Under the pieces are notes generated by a model. It saw nothing but the letters and a program-made list of their open reading frames with translations. It was not told where the DNA came from and searched no databases. From contig NC_040018.1 of NCBI RefSeq assembly GCF_000972845.2, forward strand, positions 10,389,157 through 10,453,156: 64,000 bases of DNA, written 5' to 3'. Origin of the DNA: Larimichthys crocea (Eukaryota > Chordata > Actinopteri > Sciaenidae). The position numbers and the translations under genes are program-made. Below are positions 1 to 14,111 of this stretch, in pieces (the first letter of the stretch is position 1; each line of letters starts with the position of its first letter).

Positions 1-2384
1 AGAAAGAAAAAGTTTTTCTGCAACTCGCTGCAAAAAGAAAGTAGTTTTTTTTTTTTCTCTCCAAATTTGGTCCAAGTTTGTATGAGGCCAACCATGTAGG
101 CTTCACAATGACTGATATCAAATGTGTGTGAGCATAGTTACTACAGGCCCGTATAAGGTGTGAGACTGTTTTACATAAATCTGTTTGTTGGAGCATGTGG
201 GAAGGGCTGAAGAAATAAATAAAACCCCATCCCAGATCCTCAGCTTATGCAAGTTGCATCTTTACAAATAAACAATCAGTAAAAAGAAAAAGAAGAATCA
301 TTTCAGAGATTGGGTACCAAAATTAGGGTTGAGGTTTACTGTAGCTTAACACTGGCATATCACTTAATCCTACAGTAATGGCTTGTCTTGCACCTTTGGG
401 GGAAACAAACACTCCTAACACACACATACACACACACATTGATGAGAAAGCGAGGGTCACTACAGTGGCATTAGAGCCAGAAGAATAGTATCAAGTTTGA
501 CCATTCCTAAATTTGGTGTGAAGGAAGCAAAACTGAGCCACCACTGTTTGTTTTTCTTTCTTGTTTTCAAGCTTTTGACTGTATTTGGACTATCTCTTTT
601 TGTCAATACACACTGTTGAGTCCCCTCCTGCAGGATGTAAACTGACCCGGGGTGAATGACATGACAGAAGAAAAAAGTGAAACAGAAACAAAATGATTGG
701 AGAAAATGTTCTGGAAATCTTGTAGTGTCCATCCACCCATAATCTGTTTCCATCCGTTTTCAGCTACATGCACTGTGGTCCTGTATGGAGCCACTTCACC
801 TCTCCTCCACTCAGGGTCACATGACACTTTGATTTGAGTGAAAAAGTGTTAAACTTGTATGACAGAAAAAAAAAAAGAAAAATTGATAATTTTGAGAAAC
901 AAATGAACTGTGAGAAAATCATATTCTGGACATTTATCTTTAAAGGTTTCTGTTATTTGGCAAACACATTTTTGGACCTCTTTAAATACTATGTACATTC
1001 ACATTAAGTTACTGATGTTACTTTAAATATATTTATATGTATCTATATTATATGACACCCTATGGGCAGTTGCTGAGGTTCCATTCAGTAGCTGAATTCT
1101 CTTCATATTGCACCTCTGTCCTCTCACTGTCTTACAATGCGAGCAATACAAAATATTCTACAAGAGGGGTTTCATCTCATTAATATAGATACAACAAATC
1201 AAACAATAAGTAAAATGTGGGGCTTCCTCTCATAAACGAGTGTTCTTGCTCTGACTTCACTGCTCAGCCCAAACATAAAGGAGGAAAAATGAAAGGTAAC
1301 AAAAGAAAATCAAAACAAAGTCCACCTTTCTGGATATACACAAGGGCAGCACATATGGACATCAGCGACAAGAGACATTATTTGAAATTTGAAAAGAGGA
1401 ACAATATCTACAAGCAGGTTTTCGAACCCTTCCCACACGACTGCTCCAAGGCTCTGTCCAAAGCAGGCTGGGGTTTAGGGGCAGACTTGAGTCAAGTAGT
1501 CGGGGGTAGAGCGAAGAAGGGAGGTGCGGGGTGAGGGGAGGTAGAAAGAGAGAGGAGAACCAAGTCTACACCGCCCTTCACGAGGCTCTTTCATCTGTGT
1601 GTCATGCTTTGGAAAAGGAGGGAGTGAATGTAAAGGTAACAGCAACTCCTTGAAATATCTCCGTGCTGCGGAGCTTTAAAAAAGGACTTACAAACAACCT
1701 TCCCATACGTCTCTGTGGTATGCAATGCCTTCTCGGTCAATGTTTTCAAGCTTCTTTTGAGGTTTTTTTTTTTTTTTTTGGCAGCTCCGTTGCCATGCAT
1801 GTGTCTTCATCTCCTTTGAGGCTGTGTAGCTTTTCCTTTTCCTCTTTTTTTCCCTCTCTGTCCTCTCTGTTACCATTCACAAAAAAAGGGGGAAAAAATC
1901 ACACTGTGGCAGGGTTTCCATCCGTTTCATTTAAGTCTTTCTCGTAGGCAAGTTCACAGCATTGTCCATATTCACTAGTCTGGGCCATCACTGAGGAATC
2001 GCTGTAGTTTTTGTCCAGACTGCAGGAGGCAGATGCAGATCAAAGCAGGTCACAGTTCTTCTTCTTCTTCTTCTTCTTTTTAAATGTCTCTGGGTCCCGT
2101 TCTGCAGCTTCTCTGCAGCCTGGTCCTCTCAGGGCTGGCTTATCTGCTGAGGAGGTGATGTTGCTTTGCGTTTGGTTATAAGATGAGTGCTTCTCCTTAT
2201 CGCTTACTTACTCACTTTGGCAGTGTAATACAAAGGTTTGGATCATGTTATTTTTCATCTTTGAATTCATTTGGGTTCACAATGGTGCAGAGAGGTGAGT
2301 CCGGTGTAGATTTTCTTGGCTCGCTAGCAAGGTAGTTAGCAGTTTAAAATTTCATTTTCATATCATTAACGTTATCATCAGCAT
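1..2384. other. downstream flank, no gene seen
   Basis: AT-rich DNA with poly-A/T runs, a short CTT run at 2057-2078 and no frame with coding character. Short open frames on both strands are low complexity. It could hold an extended cbfa2t3 3' UTR if a distal poly(A) site is used. Confidence 0.4.
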
Positions 2385-3169
2385 CATCATCACTATTATT
2401 CTTTATTTAGAATATTTGGACTTTTCTTTATTTTCCCTTAAAGCCAGAAAGAAACATTTAATAAGTACTAAGCTGTGTTTCTAAGGAATTAATCACATCC
2501 CCTTCCCTCATCTGTTTGAAAAAGATGTTCTATTCCTTTCCTGTCTCTATTAGGACACTGTAGAATAAGTGCCACATCAGTGAACTGTTTGGACTGGTAG
2601 TGCACATGTCAGGGCTGGGTACTGTTCTCTCATTGGTGCTAAATTAAAGGGAAATCCAATCCAAGTGCTAATCACCCACCCACCGTCAATGTTGCCTTAC
2701 CACAGCCCTTGTCTGGTGTCCTTATGTGGACAGTTTTCAACGTGCTTACATTACTGAGGGCACATCTCAGTCACATCTTCAAGTCAAAGCTCATGTTTTC
2801 AGCAAACACATCTGATATGTTTCTGTGACTGAGCACAGAGAGAGGAGACACTTTTCATGCTTTCCACTACACTGAACCCCAGGCTGGAATCTTTGTATTT
2901 GTGGCTGTGGTTGTGTGAAAGAGACAAAGACAGAAAAAAAGTAAGTTTTTTTGGAGGGGGTGGGGGGTAGTGGTGACAAGTTGAGAAAACAAGTCTATCT
3001 TCAGGTAGTGAGAAGATTTTCAGAAGAGCTTAGGATATGAAGGAAAATCAGGATTGAAGTCGGGGAGGAGGAAAGAGAGCAGTGTGCGATGAAGATTCCT
3101 CAGTTTGGTTTTGTGTGGAGTGTGGGCACTGTCGCATCAGTATGCAGGGAAAGGACAAGGGGTCAGACG
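2385..3169 (-). other. cbfa2t3: probable cbfa2t3 3' UTR with two AATAAA signals
   Basis: Between the stop and 2.4 kb there is no splice or coding signal. The only canonical polyadenylation hexamers on the minus strand downstream of the stop are at 2432-2427 and 2407-2402, 25 bases apart, which would give a 3' UTR of about 760 nt. The 3' end near 2385 is estimated, not seen; use of a more distal non-canonical signal cannot be excluded. Confidence 0.4.
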
Positions 3170-3559
3170 TCAGCGAGAGGTGGCATCCAGAAGGGCAGGG
3201 GTGGCTGGAGTTGTGGAGCGAGAGGCACTGCTGGAACTGCTCTCCTTCGGGCTCGCAGAGACACTTCCACTGCCGCTGCCAGCCCCTCCCGGAATACTGC
3301 TCTGGCCCGCCAACGACAGGGGTCCTGGAGGAGTGCTCTCCGAGTGGGTCGGGGGGGCGCTGGAGGACGCTGAGGAGGTGGAGGAGGAGGAGGGGGTGCC
3401 TAGAGGGACGCTGCTGCCCCCTGGCAGCCCCTGCAGGCCCTGACCACAGACGTGGTGGTGCTTCTCCCAGTCTTTGTGTTGGCAGAAGGAGCCGCAGTAG
3501 CGAGCCGTGTTGCAGCCGCTGCACGTCTCACTGGCTTTCCTCCCGCAGTTCCAGCAGCT
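3170..3559 (-). CDS. cbfa2t3: cbfa2t3 last coding exon (MYND finger and Ser-rich tail)
   Basis: Residues 518-646 and a TGA stop at 3172-3170. Starts [20 protein letters not shown]. The MYND zinc ligands are all present: Cys519, 522, 530, 533, 539, 543, His551, Cys555. In the family this finger binds Pro-Pro-Leu-Ile-type motifs of NCoR/SMRT. After GQ557 comes an 89-residue Ser/Pro/Gly/Thr-rich tail (runs of Ser, then GSGSGSVS) ending [21 protein letters not shown]; its composition is conserved but not its sequence. The acceptor is CTCACCAG with no competing site nearby. No Met in frame, so simple ORF calls miss this exon. Confidence 0.93.
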   Translation of the reverse strand, partial: SCWNCGRKASETCSGCNTARYCGSFCQHKDWEKHHHVCGQGLQGLPGGSSVPLGTPSSSSTSSASSSAPPTHSESTPPGPLSLAGQSSIPGGAGSGSGSVSASPKESSSSSASRSTTPATPALLDATSR

Positions 3560-5268
3560 CTGGTGAGACAGTGGGGAGAGAGTGGGTTGATAAAAATAAG
3601 TCTCTTTTTTGTCCCAGGATATTTCTCACATAAATATATACTGTAACTCAAAATAAGTCTTTTATAATCCAATCTGTTTCTGTTGCTCTGTTCACAGGGA
3701 TTTGATTTTAAGGCCTCAGCTCCTGGTAGGTCCCACTAGTTTTGTTACCAGCAGGTGGTGGTCAACTGCTCTGTAATGGCCTCAGCCTGGCACTCTGCTC
3801 CAGCCATCTGGATCTGTCTGCTTTTATGAACACTGACAACTGGACTGCTTCTGCAATAATCATGACAACACGGTGCAGCACCACACTAAGAGCAGCCGGC
3901 TGTATGGATTACACAACAAAGGATAACTCAGAGGAGAAGGAGAACAGAGTGAAGGGTAATGGATGGAGCTAAAGAGCTCAAATAGTGGGTGACTGTGTAA
4001 AGGATTAGAGAGCAATGTGGGTGGGGGGTCTGTGATACTCACTTCACTGGAGTCCTCCTGCTGGTTGATGACTGTTAGCGCATCTTCAGAGGCTTGCCTC
4101 TTGGCCTCTGCGAGCGCTCTCTCCATCTTAGAGCGCTCGGCTGAAATCATCTCATGAGCCTTCCTCTCAGCGTCCGACACCGCCTTCTGCAGCTCCGACA
4201 TCGCCTGCCGCTTAACTTCGTTCACTGCCTCCTCTGAGGAAGAGCGAGAAAGAGAGGTGTTAGTGCTTGTGGCCATCGTCCCATCCTGCCTGCTCTGTCA
4301 TCCCTTGTTGAGGCTCTCTAAGCTGCCATCTTGTCATATCTCAGCAAACAGATGTACATCATCCAAGATTTAAAACTTTCTGCCAGAAAAGGGAAACAGC
4401 CAGACTTCAATAATTAATCCAAACACGTCTGGCCACAATAAAATCCAGTGCTGACAACAGCAGATGTCTACAAAGTTTTGTCACCAATTTGGCCGTTCAT
4501 CCAACGTCCTGGGATTCCCTGTTTGCATGATTGTCATCTTGTCAAGAATAATTTCAATAGAAATTAGGAAGTAGGAAGCCCTGCAATCACTGCAGGGCTA
4601 CTTCCTACCCAAGTAGATTTTATCATGGGGCCCTTTTGTTCTTCCAGCACAAGCACAAGCCGTATGAGTGAGGAGGCTGTGTTTTTACAACAGGCAGGTG
4701 TGTAGACTCCTTTCCAGATGGCAGTCTAAAATAGAAACTTCCCGCAGTCCCTTCTCAGTGAGAGGCAGGAGTGATTACATTTTGCCATCTTTCATTATTG
4801 GCCTCACGGTGCACAACAAATGTACAGTGCATGATTTCTTGTGGGGCTTTATACACCCTCGAGAAATAGGTTGCCAAATATACACTATTTATTAATCAAA
4901 AGCTAATGTGGTATGTCGGGATCACGCGATATGAATTCCTCTAAAATGACATGTTCTTCTGCCATCAAAGACAGCAACACATTTTTAAAGATTAAATGAT
5001 TTTCCTCCCACCTGCTCCACCTTCCTCCAGATGTACGCACACGCACGCACACGCAAACACCCAAATGACACACATACAAGTGGCTCTCCAGGTGTGTTAG
5101 CCCAACCAAGTAGGAGGTGAGACTGATACTGTTCTCTCTCCACTGCTCCCTATTTCCTCCAGTCAGTGTTTGTTTGAGAGGGAACTCATAAATAACTGTC
5201 ACTTTTCCTCGCCGCTCCACTCCAGTTGTTTCAAACTACTGTGCAAAAAGATAGGCGGCGGCGTGGGC

Positions 5269-5303
<35 letters not shown>

Positions 5304-5906
5304 GAGGGGGCTTATCCACACATTGCTGTGCATATGCACATGGCTGTGTGTGCATATATGCATGTGTGCATGTGCTAAAAAAGTTAGCGTTCTGTCAACC
5401 CTGTCAGCTTGCAGTCACACTCACACACACGTCTCAATGCTTCATCCCGTCTCTACCTTTTCGCCTTCGTTCCCACTCCCGTTTTCTTTTTCTCTCATAA
5501 CCCTCCTTCCCCCCTTTCTTCTCTCCCTTGCAAACACTATCTGCATTATCCCGAGCTTCTCAATTATCTGGCCTAATGCATGCACCACTAAGATTAGTTT
5601 GCAAATTTAATTAATTCTTATCAAGGAGACTGCATAGCAGATGCTGGGGCAATTAGCACTTAATGGAAAACACGGGGGCAGCAATATTAACGTTTTAATT
5701 CCGCAGGGATTTGGCAAGTCCCCGGGATGTGTTATTTCTGTCTGCTTTTTCACACTTCAGATCTTATTTTTCAAAAGCACTGCAGTCTCTCAACCTGAAC
5801 CAGACCAGAGAATACGTGTCTGGTTTTAATTAAAAGCAAGAGGTGCTGCAGCTACATCAGGCAGACTACCTGGCTGCTGAGATAGAGGTGACATATGCTC
5901 ACGTGT

Positions 5907-5939
<33 letters not shown>

Positions 5940-7420
5940 CACTAGAGGTGAGATGTTGTGAGTGAGATATGTTACTCACCCTGCCTGTTTTGGAGGTGCT
6001 TTAGTGCTGGGGAGAGCGGGATGCTTGTAGTACCTGTATGAAAAACAACTGCAATTAAAAGAGCTTTTTTTTTTCTCTGCTGGTGAAAATGCAGCACAGT
6101 ATTTTGCCGACAGCAGCAGCATCTTTCCTCCGCAGGGTATTGGAGTATGACGGCAACCTAATAGTGCTGGGACTGGGGTGGAACAAGGGCTGAGCCGGAT
6201 GACTCCTCGGATGGGCTCTGTCTAACATGCAGTGTACAAAGACGGCCCATGCAAATGCAACACTTCCACCTGCTTCTTTTTGTGAGCCAAAAGTAATAAC
6301 CACGAACAGGATTTTCTTGTCCGTCTATCTAAATGTATGTGTTTGATTTACTTTGGTGATATGTTTTTGTACTCTGCGCGAGGCTGGAGAGCAATCACAA
6401 TGAAAAAAGAGGTCTACAAACTTGAGAGTGTGTGTTTCTCAGCACAACGGAGACCAGTTAATCTCCCACCTGTGCTGCGCTGCTGCGGCCTTGCCTGCCT
6501 TGGGCCAGGTGACTGCATTTTCACTGCAGCTTTAACTGCAGTGGCCTTTCATAGTGGTGACAGATGGAGAGCATTTAGCCCTAATGACACAGAAGGCCTC
6601 CAATCCTCTGCCCTGACAGACCTACGGCTGTAAGGCCTCTGTAATGTCTGTTTCTTTAGCCAGGGTGAGGGCCCTGAAGACTGATGATGGTGATTGTGTG
6701 TGTGGGTGTGTGTGTGTTTTGTTAGTCTTTGTGAGGTCAATCATGAAGACAATAGAAAAAAAGGTGGATGTTTGCCTCTTACCAGCTTTCCTCCAGATTT
6801 CTTCTGGCAGGAATCCTGAGGGAGGCCTGTGTAAGAAGTCTCTGTGGATCTCTGAAACACACAAGCGGGCGCACACTCAGTCTCGATCTCACACACACAC
6901 ACACACAGTGATAGTCTTGATCTACACAAACACACATCCACAAGTCTCCCCTATAGTTTACAATTCTATATGTATTGGGACCGATACAAACTATGCGCGG
7001 CAACACCGGTGAATAAGCTGTCAACTTTTTGAGCCATTTATAGGAGGAATGGAAGTACGGGTTAGAGGTGAATGCAAATCTTAATTATGAATGAGCATGC
7101 TGGCAGGATAAGGGTGCAATCAGTTGGTTAAAGATGCAGGATGTTCCAACTAGATTCCTATTGGCTCACAGCATGAGCTAAAATTTGCAGAAAAACATGA
7201 TAATCTAACTGCGTTTTTGTGTTTAAATTGACACGTTAAGGCATTTTGAGCGTTTTCAAATAAGCCCTACCTTGCTGTGAGTGTTTTGCTTTGCCAAACA
7301 TACCCCCTGTGTGTGTTTGTCTACCTGTCTGTCTGCCTGTCTGCCTTTCAGCAGCCGAGGAAGTTCCTATGGGCAGTGACTCGCTGCTGCTAGCTGTGTT
7401 GGAGGAGGAGTTGTGGTGAG

Positions 7421-7451
<31 letters not shown>

Positions 7452-10400
7452 GCAGTGCTGTCCGTTGCTCCCACCTTTTTTCATCTCTTCCACGTCACTA
7501 TAGCGCCGAATCCAGTGATTCATCTCCTCCCGGTCGGCCTCCTGGCAGCGGCGGAGCACCGTCAGAGAGCGACGCGTCTTCTCCACCATGTCCATGATGC
7601 AGTTCAAGAGCTGCAGGGCGACAGGAACGAGTTAAATCATTTACTTAAAGAGATGAATGAACAGGAGGAGAGATCTGACAGTGCTACGTTTCATTGAAGG
7701 TAAATCCTACGTCCCAAACGCACGCAGAGGTCCCCAAAAACGCATATTTTCATTATGCTTAAATACTTCACCTGCTTAAAATCATTACAAAATTCCACAA
7801 GTCAGAGAAACAAAACAGTTCAGGAGGTGGGGGTTACTTCTGGAGCCACTGAGCTGTAAACCTACACACTATTTGAATCTGTCCCGAAAACACACACCAC
7901 CTAGCAGATGTGTGTGTGTTTGAGTGTGACAGCACGTTTCTGTCTGTGACTATCTTTTCATTGGTGATCGTCAGTGAATTTCAATGTCTGAGAACATCGC
8001 AACAACGATAATGTAACAGCTGGGCTGCTGATGAAAAAGTTGAGCCAATTCCTTCCACCCTTCTGCTCCGTTCTCTGCCAACTCAACAGATTTCCTCTCT
8101 CTTCTCTCCTTTCCCCCCGCACTGTTGTAAACAGTGTCACTTTTTTTTTTTTTTTTTTTTTTTCCACTGTGCCCTGTGTTTCCAGACCTGGCCCGCTCTG
8201 CTAAATGGGTTTAGCATGTTTGACATTCAATCCATATCATTATTCCCATTCATCTTTCCCTCCCTCTGTCTCTGCCTCCTTCCCTCTGTCTCTCCACTCA
8301 CCCCTCCCCCTCTGAGTTAGCTATATTTATTTCAGTGAAGTGTTTCTAATTTGGCATGGGTCCAGGCCTGGCCGGTTCTCTCCATGACTGCAGCTCTTGT
8401 CTCAGCTGCTCTCCCCAGCTGGAGCTGCTCTCTGCTGGGTCCTGAGCTCCATCTGGGGCCCTGTTTCTATGTGTGTGTGCGCGTCTGTCTGTGAATGTGT
8501 GTGTAGTATACATGATTTTGTGTTCATGGAGTTGGGTGCCAGAAAGCCAGATAGATGTCTGATTAATTCACCACACTGACACAGACCTCCTAAGGTCAGT
8601 TGTCCGTCAACCTCTGACTCAGATGGGACGGAGGCTGCTCTGTCTGTCATCAGGTCCAGTCCCGTCCCTGTCATCTGCATACCATCTTTAGCACTAAAAC
8701 TAACTTTAATCACCTGCCGACCTCTCCCTTTTTTCACCGCCTTGCACATCTGAGTAAAACAAAGAGGGGGATGGACATTAAACATGGCTACTATGCTGAT
8801 ACGTACATTATCAAGGTGCTTCCATTCTTCTGCCCACTCTCGATCTGTGAGACGGTGGTCAATCACCTCCTCCTGACGGGTTCCATGCACCGCTAAAAGA
8901 CAAACACACAGGTCTCTGTCAGATTCGCCACATTATACAGTATACAGAGAAATACTATACGAATCCAGGGTGCATACTTATATATATATATATTATATAT
9001 AGAAAAACTGGGTGTGTGATGGAGGAAAACAGAGAAGTTTCATCATTCACTTTTTCTACCTTTACTTACAATGACAGGGGTGATGTTTTTAGTTTCTTTG
9101 TTCCTGCTTTTTTAGAACAAACTGCGATTTTTCAAAAAGTTTCTGTTGTTTTATATTTAGTCATTGTGCAGGCGTGTTTAGTTCCATGTTTGCAGTTTTA
9201 TTTCCTGGCATTTTATAAATCATATTCTTGCTCAATGCATAGACTATACAAACATTGTGTGACCAAAACAAGGCTTTAAAAACCATGTAGCGTCAAAGCC
9301 ACATTGTAACTTTGTCTTCAGTGGTATCAAAGTTTAATTACAAACAAAAGAACTGGTGGCAGGCGCTCATGTGTCTGTGCTATAGCCTCATGTGTAATCA
9401 GTGAGACAGTTTGTCTAAGAATTCATCTCTTTCCTTTTGGGAAAGCAGAAGGAAGGCATATATGGTTGCCACAGTTGTAGCACATGGGCATGTATGGCTG
9501 TGGTCTTTATATAGACACACTGCCACAAGGATTATCACACTGGACAGACAACTGGCCTTTGTTCTCTACATGCACCCCACTTTCATAAACACAAGTCCAC
9601 AGTCTTGACCATATAACATGAGGACTGTAGACCTATAGCTTTATCTGTCTCTGTCAGTGCTTTGCAGCTGTTCTACCTGTCTGCCGGTGCCTGTCACGGG
9701 CCTCGCGGTGTTCATTGTGTCTGTAAGCGTCTCTGTATTGGTGTGCCAGGGCCATGTCTTCTAAGCGATAGTGCTGGGGTCCCATTTGGGGGTTTGGTGG
9801 GTGGGAAAGGCCGTTGGGAGGGTGTGTGGGGAGGCCGTTGGGTGGCGGGTGAGCAGGAAGCCCCGTGCTGGGGCTGAAGCGCTGGCTGGGGCTGATGGTG
9901 CAGGGCCTCTTAGCCAGGTGCTCTGGGTGCAACCCATCTCTGTCTGAAGTGTCTTTGGTCCTGGAGAGGAGGACAGGGGGGTGGTTAAAACATGAATGAA
10001 TATTAAACAGGAACAGAACAGGAATTTAAGCTAGGCAGTCCAATAACGAGAACATCTAATAAAGAGCTTCATGAACTGGTTGGCCTGCAGCATTCTTCCA
10101 GCAGTGGGAAGTGTGGGATGTTTAGTATATTATCATCTACACAACAAAACAGATCTTTGTTGTACAAGTCAGTGTTTATTTGCCAATATGCAATGGCCTC
10201 GCACAGCCAGGCTACATCTCATAACCTCTGTTTCCACTACTACATTCGCCATTGTTCAATAAATGTCCACCCAGAAATCGATTCAGCTGCTTCAAATAAA
10301 AGCTGCGTCAATGAGAGACTGTTTTGATTCTAACGTGACAACCCTCATTTATAAAAAGAAATCTGCAGCTGCACGGCTCATTTCTTACCCCGGTTTTGTT

Positions 10401-11463
10401 CAGAAACAGATTTTTTTGACACCACGTTAATATCTGAAGAGAATTCACTCTTGTGCAGCCTACTTCATCTTTCTCCAGCTAGTTCTTCTATAGCCTCGCC
10501 AGACCACAATGAGTAATGTGAAAACTGTTGGATCGCTTCGCCAGGCTAAATGTGTAATGCCAGTGTATTACTTCATAGTTCAGGAAAACATGCCCCAGCG
10601 TGGACCAGAATGCCCTTTAAAATCAGACCCAAGGGCCAAAAAAAGGCCAGCTGTAAAAACATGTTGAACACATAGACAGATCTAATTTATTTCATGATGT
10701 TAGTCTATTATATAAAACTCTAGGAACCTGAATTCACCGAGCTGTGTGCTGATTTTAAACAAATGAAGAAATGTCTTTTATTGCGACTCCGGACACAAAA
10801 GGAGCGCTGGGAAATCACAGTTTACCATAAATGTCATAATAATTTAAATTTCAAAGATTACAGCAACTAGTTTTGTTGACTATAGCTGTTGGAGAGGCTC
10901 AAGCGAAGAAACACACTTGTTTTTTTTAAAGTTTAACAACTCCCACGTGGTGCATGCAAACACACTCAGACACATGTACGCCCGCTGAGAGCTGCTTGTT
11001 GTTCAGTTACAGTACGGCAGTGGCTCTCCAAAGCTTTTGCACAGCTGTACGCCATATGTATCAAACAAAGTCCAACTGTACACCCCGCGTCTCAGGCTCT
11101 TAATCTGAATATCCCTCAGCCTACTCTTAGATTGCAAGTATTTCACCCCTCTCCCCTCCCACCAGGCTCTCAGGCTTAAGGGGCAATATGGGCTGAATGC
11201 TGTGCGTCGGGCAGATGTTTAGTGACATTTGTGTCTGTGTGCTTTAAGTGTGTGTGTGAGAGAGAGAGGTTGTGTTTTCAAGCCATCTGGATAGTTTTAA
11301 TGGGAGTGTTGATATTAATCTGTTTAGCTGGATGGCAATAGCCAGGCATTCAGATAGAAATCACATCTTTATCATCCCGGGGATCAAAGGCGAATAAATG
11401 CAACGCCGCCCCGTGTAGATGATTATGTACGTGTGTTTATGTACGTGTGTGCTCATACTTATC

Positions 11464-11500
<37 letters not shown>

Positions 11501-14064
11501 TTGTGCACGTCGGCTATACTTGTACACATCCCTGCTCTACTATCTGACAAATCAGAGGAACAGCTGGCACGACGTAGGCCCTGCCCCAGACTGAATCTCC
11601 CCCCTTCCTCCTCCACCGAGCCCTGCCTGCTGTGTTTAAGCCACAGGTCGGGAGGCGGAGGTGTGTGGATTACAGTGGGATTGCACGTTCGGATCCAACC
11701 CCTGGTCCCACCACCATCACCACCCACCCCCACACTCCGCTCAGGATGTGCTCAGTGTTACGGTCAGCACATCACCATCTGGACACATCTCTGACATATG
11801 AACAGCTGCTTGGAGCCAGAGAGAGAGAGAGAGAGAGAGAGGGGGGAAGTGAGAGAGATCGAGAAAGAAGGGCAGCGGCAGTAAGAGGAGAAGGCAGAGA
11901 GGGGAAGAGAAGGAAACGCTCTCTCTTGTTGTCTTCTTAGCTGGTTTGAGATGAACAGACCGCTCTGGAGAAATCGTGGGACAATTGCAAACACAAAGCT
12001 CACTGTTGGTCTTTGGGTTGTGCTAAGAACATCTACTGTACTTCACTCCCTCTTCTCTGGCTCTCTCTCTCTCTCTTTGCATTTATCTCACCCCTCCTTC
12101 CCAGACAGCCTGCGGAGCCGGGCCTGGCATCGGGGCTGTCCAGACTTCTGCCTCCTGCCTGGAGGATTTATAGACTCCCCTTGTTGCTTGGCATTCTAAA
12201 ATACCCTGAAATAATTCATATACAACACTGGCTGTAAGAGCCTTGCCAATGCATGTGTGCCTCTGAAGTCTGTGTGTACGCGTTTACTTGTGTTTACTAC
12301 CTGTCAGGGGTCCTTCTCTTGCCGTGCTCATTCATCTCCAGCATGATCTCAGATGAGTCGAGGGGCGAGCTGGCGTTGGCATCCAGGAGGAGCTGCTCGT
12401 GTTGGGCTAGATACTGAGCCGGAGTCTGCTTGGCCAACCTGGCACAGTGGAGCAACTCTCTCTGAAGCAGGGGCAGGTTTGCCTTTAGTTGTAAAAACAA
12501 GGAGGACAAACATCTTTGGATTAGGAAAGAAATAAATCATTGTAGGAAGGATATTAATTTATTAAACTGATGTAAATGTAGAGAAGAGTGTTAAATGGAC
12601 AAGAGGTGAGCTCATGGTGGAACCACAGATACATGGGGTGAGGGTGAAATAATGCCAGATTAGGGTGAGAAAAAAAAGGAGGTGATAGATGAAGAGACAG
12701 AATGAGATAAGACAGGTCCCTTGACACCTTCCCCTGCCATGTGTCTCTCTCTACGGGGTGTGCTGATGTGTATACTGTGTGTGTGTGTGTGTGTGTCAGT
12801 GCTGTCAAATAGCTCTCTCAGACCTGTCTGGTTGATATAACACAGCCATTGCTGCAATGTCCCAGATGTGGAGGATCATCACACGCCAGGAGGTCTGACA
12901 CACTCACACACCATATTTAACGGACATTCAGAAACACATCTGACTGTTTTTTTGTGGGTTTTTTTGTACAACTACAGTATACACCTAGGTTTCCAGTCAC
13001 AACAAGGTTTCCCTCCCTGCTCTTCTGTGAACACTCTGTTTGGAGGCACACACACACACACGAGGTCCTGAGTACTGGCCATATGGACAGCAGCACTGAG
13101 CTTGTCAACAACTAAAGACATCAGACTTGATTTAACTCACATAAAATCGGTGCACAAGTATTTACCTTCAGGAAGGGAATGACGAACGGCCGCAGAGGGA
13201 AGTTGGTGGCCTCGTGAAGTTTGGAGTGAAACTCTTCGATGGTGAGTGTGGAGTTCTGCTCAAGAGAGTGGATACAAGAAGAAAAAACAAACTCTTACAA
13301 AACACTCTCTTACAGAGGAGTCCCAAAAGATTATATTTTTTATCCTGTTCACACAATTTATATTTTATGTAAAAACAAGATACAATGTTGTGCCCACACT
13401 GTACACTATCACACACTATGCCCACACTGTACACTATCATCAAGCATAATAAGTAGATACAAAGTAAGAGGAAATAGAGACTGCTGAACAAATGAATGGA
13501 TATACGGCACTGCTGTTTCAAGATTATTCAAAATAAACCGAACTTACCACCAGCCCCAGCACTAGGCTGCGCACTCTCTCTCCAATCTCAGGCGATATGT
13601 CGTTGCCAAACTGCTGCAGCGTGGTCAGGAAGCGCTTCAGTTTGCAGAGTTGCCGGGCACCGCAAGCTGGCGGGAGCTGCTGGTTGGAAAGCGAGGCCGT
13701 CGAGGACATGGCTGGCCCATTACTAAAGCCGTTAGGAGTGGAGGGAGCACCATTCAGCGATGTAGGAGAGTGGCTGCTCCCATTCAGCACTGCAGATGAA
13801 CGGACAGAAGGAAGAAGACAATGTGAATTGGGTCAGTAGTTTTGGAGGGGCCTGGGGGGGGGGGGGCATCTGACAGATCTGGGGTCGCGATGAGGGCAGA
13901 AGCACGTTTATCCTGCTGATGGAGGAGTGTGTGGTTAAGACGAAACATTAGACTCAAATTTGACACCGCTCCTACAGTATGAGGCGAAATTCTGCCACTT
14001 TGACTGCACTCTGTGTGTTTGCAGTCACTTCAGCTGTCTCACAAGTGGTAACATTTGACCCCCC

Positions 14065-14111
<47 letters not shown>

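Larger units (their letters stand above)
9961..12300. other. cbfa2t3 intron between exons 5 and 4
   Basis: 2.3-kb intron with no internal coding signal. It holds a short inverted-repeat motif at 10491-10548, a GATA-containing non-repetitive block at 11280-11400, a TG microsatellite and a GA-rich tract. Confidence 0.7.

Noticed and set aside
3082..3633. 183-codon plus-strand frame and other long frames over the MYND exon
   Set aside because: Shadow frames of the GC-rich, Ser-rich last exon of cbfa2t3 on the opposite strand.
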